64,000 nucleotides of DNA, from positions 29,360-93,359 of the forward strand of contig MEHQ01004496.1 of assembly GCA_008828725.1 (NCBI GenBank), read 5' to 3'. This DNA is from Saccharina japonica (lineage: Eukaryota; Sar; Phaeophyceae; Laminariales; Laminariaceae). Shown here piece by piece: positions 13,854-25,800 of the stretch; position 1 is the stretch's first letter; every line of letters begins with the position of its first letter. Both the position numbers and the translations under genes were made by a program. A model generated the notes under the pieces. That model had not been told where the DNA came from, did not search any database, and was given only the letters and a program-made list of their open reading frames with translations.

Positions 13854-16800
13854 CGCATCATCGCGTCTGTAGAATGAATACGTACGAGCGAGTGCGAGAC
13901 TCTAATTTTGACGGAGGCAACAAATCATAAATCAGGGGCTCCTTTTCGAGTTACAGGAGTTGCCTAAAGCGCCCGCCATACGTCGTCCACAAACGTCCAC
14001 AAGTTTACCACAGTAAAAAAAAAAACCCTGCTGCACACGACTTGACGACAGTTACAAATGCCCTGCTGCGCCGCGAGTTCCTAGCGACACAGCTACCGTA
14101 AACTACCGGCATCTAATTGGTCCCCAACGTAGTCCCTGACTCCCTTAAGCCACCGCTCTGGACTCCGCCTGCCACACTCACCGCTTCCGAAGGGGCTCTA
14201 CAACTTAACGTGCGTGTCCGAGCCATACAACCACATCGAGAGGGTGCTGAAGGCTCTCGTCGGGATATCGAGCTCATCGTCCCTTGAGGTAAGGGATTTG
14301 TCGACGCCAAAAGGGGTGCACGTAAGAGTTGCACGTAAAGAGGCGGTGGGTGCTGTTCAAGGCAAGAGATATAATCCCGGTAGTTTGAATGCTTGCACAG
14401 CAGCTGGCGCGTCGGGAGCCACTCATGATGCATGCTATCGAGGTATGTACGGGGGGTGGTCGCGCCCGGCACGAACGGAGAGAGAGAGAGAGTGGCATAT
14501 TATCGTTCGGCTAAGCTATTGCAGTAAGCAGAACCCGCGATGGACCCCAAAAAGGAGGGTTGCTCAACACGTATTTTTATAAAATGTTTGACACACACTG
14601 CTGTGTACGAGACGACTATATATATAACGAAACCTAACCCTAACCCTAACCCTAAGCCAATCAATCAGAGCAGCTCTAACTCTGACCCTAAGAAGCCAAT
14701 CAGATCAACCCTAACTTTGACCCTAAGCCAATCAGATCAACCCTAACCCTGACCCTAATCCAATCAGAGCAACCCAAACTCTGACCCTGAGCCAATCAGA
14801 GCAAATCAAGAAAATTTGGTAAGCTCTACGACGTATTGCCCAAAAATCGTACATCCCCCCTAATGTGTATACACCATATTTGGTTCTGATTACTATCAAT
14901 CTATTCGTCCCCCCGGTAATACCGTTTCATCACGATATTCGGGCAACTCTTCACATGCCACTTTTCATATATATGTACAAGGTTTTCCATCAGGATTGTG
15001 GTTGACTTGAAATCCCGGGGGGGGGTGTCGCAAGCTGAAAAGGGAGAACACAGCAGCAGGCGTTCGTTCCTTGTGCCAGCTACGTACTCGCACGTGTCAT
15101 AGCCACAGGACAAGACGAAGAACATACAAAAGAAAATAAAAATTCTTGAAAGCTAAATAAAATAAAATTACAAGCCACATAGCAAGTAGCCGGACCATTG
15201 ACACCGACCATCCCAAACGGGTTCATAGTTAGTTGTTCTATATGTACCTCCCGCGTGCGCTTCCATTCCGCCAAAAGTGACTATCGGCGCGTACATCGAT
15301 CCCACCCGTTTCCGTTCGTTTTGGTCCGTTTTTATTTCTCCGCGTGTCGCTCTCATGTTTTTATACACGGACTCTGGACCAACGCCCAGGTAAAACATTC
15401 GTGCGCAAGCGCATTCTGCAATCTAGCTGATCTCCCGGCCATGCACGCACGGCTTATCGAGGAAGGGGCTGTTTCTACGGTGAGCTGGTCGGATGTGCTT
15501 TGCTTCAAGGCTAGTCCTCTCACTACTATATGTATGGTTTTCTTTGTTTTTTTTTTCTCGAGCAAAAGTGATAGCGACATGGCTCAAGGGCGGTGTGCGA
15601 GGTAACCCGAGGCAGCCTTAGGCGTGTTGTGCGTGGTGAACAAGTCGTGCCCATCTGAATATATTCAACAGCACCGACGACTAAAGGCTACGGTACTGTA
15701 GCAGCGTACCCCCATTTTCATTGCCGGTGTTAGGCCACAACAGCACCCTACTGCAGCCTTGGTCGACAGCAGTACCCTACTGCAGCCTTGATCGACAACA
15801 ATACCCGACTGCAGCCTTGGTCAATAGGCAACAGTACCCCTACTGCAGCCGTGGTCAATAGACAACAGTACCCCTACTGCAGCCTTGGTCGACAACAGTA
15901 GTACCGTACCGTAGCCTTGATCAACAACAGTACACATATTGCAGCCTTGGTCAACAACAACAGTAGTACTCTACTGCAGCCTTAGTCAACAACAGTAGTA
16001 CCCTACTGCAGCCTTGATAGATAACAGTACCCTACTGAGCCTTGCTAGACAACAGTACCGTACCGTAGCCATGGTCAACAAGACAGTAGTACCGATTGTC
16101 TAGAAAAGACGGTGCGCAAAACATGATCTCGATCAAGGATTAATTTGTACCAAAGCAAGCAATTCACGCGCTGCAAAGATCACCTACAGATCATCTACAG
16201 ACTATCTACAGATCATCTACAAATCATCTACAGACCATCTAGATCATCTAGAGCACCTGGATCCTAACCTGTCGTTATAATATGTTGTGCAAAATCTGTA
16301 GTGTTGTGCAGATCCAACTACAAAAACTCATATGCTGGTATAGATCATGCAGATCATACGGCTCCCACCCGGCAACATGAGCTAGATCATACAGATCATA
16401 CAGATCATACAGATCATACAGATCATACAGATCAGGAATATATCTACTGATATATCTGTCCGGCGTGTGCAGAGGTTTTAGTGCAAGGCAACGATTTCGA
16501 GTCTTGTTTCTGCGCTGGGGGTTTTTTACCGACCGTTTCATTTTATCGCCGGATGGCAGATAGGGAGCATTGCCCGGGGAGCATCGACGAAGACTCGCCG
16601 CATCTGTGCCATCGCGCTGCACTCCCTCGCAGCTAGTAAGCAGGTGCGTCTATATCTACACCGACTGGATGATTCGTAGGGTAGCACCTCTGTTTGCGTG
16701 GCACGAACACGTGTGTCGTTATTTTTTGTATCTGCTTCAAACAACGCAGCTGTTCGACCGATTGGGCGGTCAATAATACTCAGCTTTGCAAAAGCTAAGT

Positions 16801-19800
16801 GGTGCATAGGTCGACCGAGAGGGTGAGCTAGATTCCATTTCTAAGTTAAAAAAAAAAAACAATGTGTCCTTTGCGAATTCAGCCGATTCAGGTGTTGGCA
16901 GTTTGAGTCTATATACTGTTGTAGCCGTGAAACTGCCCCGCGGACGAAACGCCATCATGACGAGCGAAAAACCTGCGGGGCACAGGGCTTCCATTTTGAC
17001 TTGTTGGTGTCGTCGGCGACCATTGATCCACCAACCATATTAGGGGTTACCTCAATTCCCAGTGATCGCGTGCCTGAGCTATGTTTTTGAGGTGATCTTC
17101 CCCACCGAGAAAATCCATCTAATATTGCTGAAAATCCTCTGTCAACTGCCTACGAAGACTCGATCGGAAAGGGGGGGGGTGTACTTCGTATTCATGCATG
17201 GCCGAAATGGTATGACCTTAGACAGGGGCGGGGGTATCCCCAGTACATACAGAGGTGCCCCGTACCCGGAAACGCCCGTGCTCTGTCCTGCCATGGCCTT
17301 TGGAGCTAGCTGCGCACAATTATTAGTATTTTTGCTAAACACAAAAATACGCGTACGCATACGATACAACCAAAAAAACTATCCTCCTACATTGTTCTCC
17401 CCCTTTTGCTGAATTATTTAATTATCCAACAAATACCAACAAATATACATATACCCCCCTTTTGGACTTTACTCTTACGCCCTAGTCATACTATAACGAA
17501 CAACAATCCTCCTGTATATGCCCTAGTCATACTATACCGAACAGTAGTGTACAAAAACACATTATATTCCAGTGATATTCAGATACTGGGGTAATCTCTC
17601 AGCTGAAGATGGGTCCCCAGCAGCAAGAAATATTTTTGCCCAAAAATGCTACTTCGAAGTGTATCCCCGTCAACACCCCCCCCCTACGACTGCCAGGGGG
17701 GAGCACAAGAAAAAAAAAAAAAAACCCCCCCCTATAAATATATGATATATTTATAGGTTGGGTTGGCGTCGGTTGGCAACGACGCTGTAAAACACGCCAC
17801 TCGCTGCGTGAGCTAGACAACCAGGGTGCCGTTTTTTTTTGTTATTTTTTTTTGACGGTCACCAAAGCTGGCGGTCGAGTAGATCATTTGTGCGGGGTGG
17901 AGAACCTTGCTTCCGCACAAGGGGAATGCCGTTTCGTTATCACGTAGTGTTAATATCGTAGGCGTCTCGCGAGGCGTTACATAGTAAAACCCATTGCTGT
18001 CTCCGGAAGTGGCCACACCAGAAATTAAATTTACTCATTGAAGCTGTCGTCCATATGCAAGTCGCCTCAGAGCGGTTCTTAGCAGGATCCAGCTCACCTC
18101 CATGCGACTCGCCCATACCTCACGGCGTTTCGCGCTTGTGCAAAGCAATGTCTGCCTGGTTGTGTGAAAACCCAACGCGCTCCGTCCCGGCATTGTAGGG
18201 ATGCGAGGGTCTAGTCATATGACTACGGCCGTGCACAACATGAGTACACCCCCCCCCCTACGACTACGGCCATGCATAAATATGAAGTACAACCCCCCCC
18301 CCCCCAAGCAATTCCTGCCTGTTCGGTGAAAACCCGACGTGCTGCGCCCCGGCATTGTAGGGATGCGAGGGCCTATGGTAATATACGACTACGGCCATGC
18401 ATGACTTGTGGCTAATGAGTACACACCCCCCCCCCCTCGTATGAAGCTCAACCTTCATGCGACTCGCCCAACACCTCACGGCGCTTCACGCTTGGTGCAA
18501 GCAATGTCTGCCGGGTCGGTGAAAACCCAACGTGCTCCGTCCCGGCACATTGTAGGGTTGCGAGGGTCTATGGTCATATACTACTGCGGTCATGCATGAC
18601 ATGCGGCTCATGAGTACACCCCCCCCCCCATATGCCTCCCGAAACACCAGTAGAACCCGGGACCCCAACGTTTTTGTATCTGTCCCCTTCTTGTTTATAC
18701 CCCCAGGAGCGCATCGACTTGGTGTCGAAGGGCAGCGTGCCCGTGCTGTACGGCCTAAGCAGCGACGAGGATGTAACGACGCTGCACTATGTCGCCTGCA
18801 CGCTGGTTAGGCTTGGGACGGAAGAACAGGGGCATGCGCGTATGATTCAGGAGGGGGCTGCAAGGTAGGGTGGGCGATGTAGGGGGAACAAGACAAAAAA
18901 TAAAGGAGAAAAAAAAAAAAAATTTGTCCCGACCCACCCCCCCCCGGCGCCAGATCACAATGGAAAACGGACCAATGGGGTGGGGTTTCTGTATGAAATT
19001 CGCAAAAACAAACGCGATTTCTTAGTTCAGTTTAGTTTTACTTGGTACAGTAGGTAGCCCTCTTTAAGGGACCCCGCGATAAAATAAAACGGTATACTAG
19101 GGACCTCATATTTCTGCACGCCGTTTTAGCCCATGATTGGTTATAAGGGACCGGTACCAAATCTGATTAAGGGACGTCGCTATATAAGAGACTTCCAACC
19201 CCGAACGCACTACGTATTAATACGGTCCCTTAAAAGGGGCCTCTGCCTACTGTATTCGTATACCCTTGTCTGGGTCTCCGTTACCCCTTCCGTGATGAAG
19301 GCCATAACTTGCCTTAAACGCGCCTGTTCTCTTGTCAAAAACTAACAACGCATTCTGTCTACAGTCACTCACTCACCCACCCACCTGTCTCTTATACACA
19401 TCTGAAATGGTATGACCTTAGACGGGGGCGGGGGTATCCCCAGTACATACAGAGGTGCCCCGTACCCGGAAACGCCCGTGCTCTCACCCACCCACCCCCG
19501 TACGCCCCCACCTCGTGTGCTCACGCCACCACGCACATATCTCTCCCCTGATAGCGCGCTGTGCAATATAGGCATGTCTTGTGCCACGATGCCGACGACG
19601 AGCCTGCCGTGCGCTCTGACCCTCAACACCCTCAGCAAGCACGCCGAGTACAAGGCAAGAGCGCTCAGACATCCTACGTATTGTCTTCTATGCGAAACAA
19701 TTCATTAATCCTGGCGCGCTCCGTGCCGGCATTGTGGGGATGCAAGGGTCTATGGTCATACGAAGTACGACAAACAGCCATGCATGACATGAGTACACCC

Positions 19801-22800
19801 CCTCCCCCCCCCTAGCGATGCTCCTGGTTGCTGTTTGGTTCTCAACGACTAACATAGTATTCCTGGTTGCTGTTTGGTGCACAACGATTTAATCATACGA
19901 AAACTTGATATTTCTGGTTGCTGTTTGGTGCACAATGACCAGCATCATACTCCTCCTGTGGTTGTTTGTTTTGGAGCACTATGAACAACATCTCATTCGT
20001 GTGGTTGCTGTTTGGCGCACAATGACCGACATCTTACTCCTCCTGTGCTTGAGGTTTGGCGCACCATGACACCTCACGGCCGTCGGTGCCGTCTCTATCT
20101 CAGGGATATGCGCGGTGGTGTCCGATCCGCGTCTTGAAAAGCCGCTCTTTTTCAGGCGGTACCAGCTTTCACACTTTTCGATTGAACATTCTCGACAAAG
20201 GCGATGCCTCCAACCACAAACCGACCGAAAAACAACCCCGTACATTGGTTCGGCTGCATAGTCCCTTTCGCAGACACCCAAACATAGCCATGCTTCCGGA
20301 AAATGCTCGTGGAAACGAGAATGCTTGGACCGGTAGTAAATATTCCCGTCAGGCAGTACGTGCTAATAGTAAACATAAACCTTTGGTCCTCTGACTTCCT
20401 CTGGTCCCCTGAGCACAACTGCCTGCCTTGTGTCCCCAATTGTTGTTCTGGCCCTGCGCAGGTGACGATCGCAGAGGAGGGGTGTATCCCCGCGATCGTA
20501 ACCCTCCTTCGGTCCAGCCAGGACGTGCCGACCCAGTACCACGCACTGATGACGCTATGCAGGTGTGACCATAACGCCGAGAAAGTGGCGGACTTAAGTG
20601 CGTCATGCCGAGAAGTGGCGGGCGTGTGCTCACTGTACCGATTCATGACGTACGTGCGCGCATTGTACCGATACATGGCAGGGTGTGCGCGCATGATACC
20701 GAGAAGGAGCGGACGTGCTTTGCCTGTGCTCCTTTAGAATGTCCACCCTGCTCGTCTGGCGTAGTGCACGGCCTGGAACACGTTATGGCCGCGATTTGTC
20801 GATTAATTGCTTCGAAAAGGCGGGTGCGGAAAAAGGACTCCCATGGGCCAGATGGAGGCTACCAGGGTATATACGTAGTGGTACCATTTTATGAATTGAT
20901 AGGACGCGCTGCTTTGGCGTGCGTCAATTTCGTAACTACTCTTGTAATAGCCCAGTAGCCCAGTCCTTACTGCTGTTATGACGGGGTGGGCTAATGTAGT
21001 AAATAGGACCTACGGTATACACAAAAAACCTATATATTTCCCTATTTTTACTAAACATATTTGGTCCTATTTACTATAGTCCCCCGTAATAGCTGCTGCA
21101 CTCAGGAGAGCATACCTTGCGGAAAAAACGTACCGGTACGAAATATCGACCGTGGCGAGCACCGACACCAAGAAAACATCGTCGCCCCTCCTCCCCACCC
21201 CGTTGCCTTCCATCGTTCTTGTTTTTTTTCCGTGATCGGCTGTCAGCATTGTCACGAGAGAAGAAAACCACACTCCCATTCTGCAGCAGGGGGCGCTTGC
21301 CTCTATCCTTGCCCTTACGTCTCACAGCGACCAGAGCGTGCGGCAGGCATGCGCCCTCGTCCTGTTCAACTTCAGCTGCGGGTCGGCGGTGCAGGTACGT
21401 GCGTCTTGCGGTAGACGACGTTCGGGTCCTGCCCCTCGCGACCTACCATGTACTCGGAATGTAGTGGTTTATCACAACGGTCATACTCGTATGTACCAGT
21501 CTGATCGTAAGTGTGAGGGGTATCGAGACCTTTTTTTGGCGGCACCTCCAAAGCCCCTTATATTTAGGACCAGACTGGTGTATGGTACGTTGACCCCGTG
21601 CTACGATATAAGTCGTACGAGCGCTTTTGGCCCAAAACATTTCCGACTTACTATAACTGACTATTAGTATACTCCTCGACTGAAGAACTACCCTATAAGG
21701 CATGCGGCTTATCGTTGGGATACACTGACTATTAGTATACTACTCAACTTGGAGGAACTGCCCAATAAGGCATTTATATGCCTTGTAAGGCATGCGGCTT
21801 ATCGTTGGAAAAACCATGAATAATTTTCTTTACTATTCGCGGTATACCTAAGCCATGGGATCGTTCGTTTTGGTTTTATGTTTTGGAAGTGTTTGTGTCG
21901 GATGGAGCGCTCCTCGAGTTAAGAGGCCCAGAAAAAATAGGAGCTACCCCTATGAGGCAAAAATAGGAGCTACCCCTATGAGGAAAAATAGGAACTACCC
22001 CTATGAGGTAACAAAATAGGGGCTACCCCAATTCGTTTGGGGCTGGTTCGAATCCGATGCCCATGTCGCTAGTCAGACGCGAAATACTACGCCCGCAAGG
22101 TCGACATGGTCTATGTTACTTTATTTTGGTTGTTGGTCGAAGTCAGCGCTATCGCTGTACGTGTAGCAGGACGTTAAAGACTGCGCCTGCAAAAGCGAGA
22201 TCATGCCAACCAGCGAGGCAATAAAAACCGATACGCACATTTCTTAGCCTGGATGGAGTGTAGGACAAACTGCAAGAACAAGAAAAACCCCACCAAGTTT
22301 CCCAGCGCTAGACACGCTCTTTTCCCCAGCGGTGCGGTTTTTTTTTCTTATCCCTCCATACAAGGCATGTGCGCATTTAGCAGCAATTATACGACTACCA
22401 AATGCAAGAGCTACCACTCCCATGGTCATGCGACTACCTACGGCCATGCATGGACATGAGTGCACCCACACCCCCCAATGGTGACTCACCCCCCCCCCCT
22501 GAACTTAGCAGGATGCAGCTCACCCTCCATGCGACTCGCCCAATACCTCACGGCGCTTCGCGCTTGGTGCAAAGCAATGTTGCCTGGTTGGTGAAAACCC
22601 AACGTGCTCCGTCCCGGCATTGTAGGGATGCGAGGGTCTATGGTCATAGACTCGGCCGTGCACACATGAGTACACCCCCAGACGACCCCATTCATGGAGA
22701 AAGTTCGGTACACTAAATAGTGCGAGAAAACGATCGCTATCTTAGGAGATAGTGATGGCCACAGGCGGCGAAACAGGACAGGGGATAAGATTAGCAAAAA

Positions 22801-25800
22801 TTTCTTTGTAACATATGGAAACAACGTAATGAGCGCCCAAAGTGTTGGAGGTGTCTCTATTAGGAGTAGGAACGGTGCTCCGTCTCGAAAGGGATGCGTG
22901 GTCAATGGCCTACGATTACTGGCGAAGCACGACAATGAGTACACGCCCCCCCCCCCCCCCCTTGCTCCGTCTCGAAAGGGATGCGTGGTCAATGGTCAAA
23001 TGACTAAGGCAAGCAACAAATGAGTACGCCCCCCGCCCCCGCCCTCGGCCTACTTCCAGGAACGCATCGTCCACGCCGGTGCGGTACCCGCCATCATAGC
23101 GCTGTCCGTGGGGGAAGGGGTCGAGGTGACCTCGCAACGGCGGTGCGCGGCCGCCCTCTGCAACCTCGCCTGTGCTCCCGCCAACATCGCTAGAATGGTC
23201 GAGGTTAGTCCGCCATTGTGAAAAAAACAGGAGTTTTTTTTCCGTATGTATCACACCGGGTGATAAGATAACACCGGGTGATAAAGTAACACACGGGTGG
23301 TAAGATAACACACACGGGGTGCTAAGATAACACACCCGGGTGATAAGATAACACACCCGGGTGACAAGATAACACACCCGGGTGACAAGATAACACACCC
23401 GGGTGACAAGATAACACACGGGGTGATAAGATAGCACACCGGGTGATAATATAACACACGGGGTGATAAAATATCACACGGGAGATGAGATAACACACCC
23501 CCTGGAGCGGATTCAAAGGTGGTTTTCTCGGCAACGGCGAAAGTGTAAACGCCAAGCGATTCATCTACGAAAAATGCCTTCTGATTGCGGGGAAAACCTG
23601 TTCCCCAGGATGTGTGTTATCAAATAACATCACTTGATTACAAGTATACGGTATGCGGATCCGTGCAAAGTCATACAGTAGGAGCGACAACGATCGTTTC
23701 AGGGGTGGTTTGTAAGAGGGGTACATTGCGTGCTGCCGGAGCGCCGCCCCCTGCCCACTACCACTACTCTACGTACTCTATTGCAAGCCACCTTCAGGAA
23801 GGTATGATATACAATACGTACGTATATACATTGTGCGCTGTCAGAACGACGATGTCTCCTGTCCACTACCACCACTCTAATATTGCAAAGCCAGCTTTCT
23901 CTTCTCGCTCTTTCTCCGCTTTACGTTGCCCTGCACACCATCACTCCAGCTCGTTGCTCTCCCCACTCTTCTTCTACTGAGTCTCGCTCCACTGCCCCAC
24001 CTCTCCAGGAAGGCGTGATACCGAGCATCATCCATCTCCTCAAGACGGGGGACATCCAATGCGTCAAGGTGTGGGCACGGTAGATAGCGATCGGTCCAAA
24101 TTGCTTGTCGCGCGAAGAAACAGTACGCGAGCTGTTACATCTCGGTTTATAGTCTCCTGGTGTACGGGGAGGATGTGTCCAGATGCCGTAAAATTTGGTG
24201 GGGGTGTACCAGATAAAGCCTTGGGGATGGGCAGGGTGCGTCTAGGTTCGTACCAAAAACGGTAGAACACTGCATGCGCTAAATAAAGTGGACACAATCT
24301 CGTGAAACAAAAAGCCTGTTTTTTGACAATGCGCTAAAATAACTACTCGTATTACGGGAGACCATAGTAAACACTAGTAAATAGGACCAAATATCGTTGA
24401 TAAAAATAGGTAAATATATAGGTTTTTGTGTATACCACAGGTCCTATTTACTATGGTCCCCCGCAACAGCTTTCCTATTTTAACCGGAGGGGGGGGGGGT
24501 GTTCATATCTCCCTTACTAGGATGCGTGCTACAACGATAGTGGTGGTCCCAGTGACACGTTGGCCAAAACCTTTCTGGCTGGCTATTAGTATGCTCCTTA
24601 ACCCAATTTTGTTGGAATGTCATTTATTAATAGTGTTTTATATTGCTATTCGTGATACACCTATACGTATAGGCTTTGGGATTGTTAACCGAGTTGTACT
24701 TTTAGCTTTTTTCAAAGTCAGGTTTTGGGTGAGGTACAGAGGTCCCATACTATAATCAAGTGATTATCACAACCTCAGAAAAGTTTAGGCCCCTATATAA
24801 GGCAACTGCGCGTCTTAGGGTCAGATCTCCGCATCGTGTTCTACCGCTCAGGTTTCCAAACAAAAGGCGTTCGCGGCCCACTTCCGCGTGTGAGCTTTAG
24901 TGCAAGAAAACGGCACAGCAGCAGCAGCAGCAGTGTCGTAAGAATCCCGGTGGCTTACTTACTCTTTGTCTCTTTTCGCTCACCCCCTCTGCTTGTTTGT
25001 TCGGCGCTGGGCTTCGCAGTACTGCTGCGCGGCTCTATGCCTCGTAGCTCAGGACGTATGCAACTGCGTGCTGATCATCAACGAGGGCGCGATCCCGCAC
25101 ATGTTGGCGGGCACCAAGGATGGAGACATGGTGACCAAGCAGTCTTGTTGCGCGGTGCTGTCCACCCTGTCCAGTAAGGTGAGGTTTTCTCCACTTTATC
25201 AAGTCAAGGTGAGATGCTCTCCACTCTGTCGAGTTAAGGTGGAGGACTTTCCGGCGTCAGCGTTCATCGTGGTTGAAAAACAAAGCGGTGGGTGGGTGGG
25301 TTCCACGCAGGAGCGGGAGCCTCAACCCTGTTGGGGCTTCAGAGGGGAAACTATGGCTCGTTCAGTCAGTAACGCGATTATACTGTCGTCACAACCAATC
25401 AGTATACTGGACTGCACCAGTATACTGTCTCTCCTTTCTCTTCTCTCTCCTTCCGAAACGCATTTGGTGGGTTTCCGTACTATACGATGGCGTGTTTTTT
25501 TTAAGTACGTAATTAAAAACCTACTGGCGGATATACTGGCCGGGTTAATCAGTAGATTACTACTGCCAGCAGAATACTACTGCCAGTAGATTACTAGTGC
25601 CAGTAGATAACTACTGCCAGTAGATTACTACTGCCAGTACATACTGTGCCAGTGCTCAGCCCTAGAAAATTGACGATACAATGTGACGATTACAGCAGCA
25701 GTCTCTCTCTGTGTAAATGGGGAATCATATCATACAACGGTTGGTGTCCGAGTTTCAGGGCAAGGAGTCGTACGGCACGGTCCTGTCCGTGCTGCCAGGC

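Noticed and set aside
22030-22085. tRNA-like GGTTCGAATCC box near 22050
   Set aside because: The T-arm stem does not pair and no acceptor, D or anticodon arms can be drawn; at most a decayed tRNA-derived repeat.
22916-23437. 173-residue minus-strand ORF
   Set aside because: Combines the ACACCCGGGTGATAAG minisatellite with the reverse of ARM exon 18.
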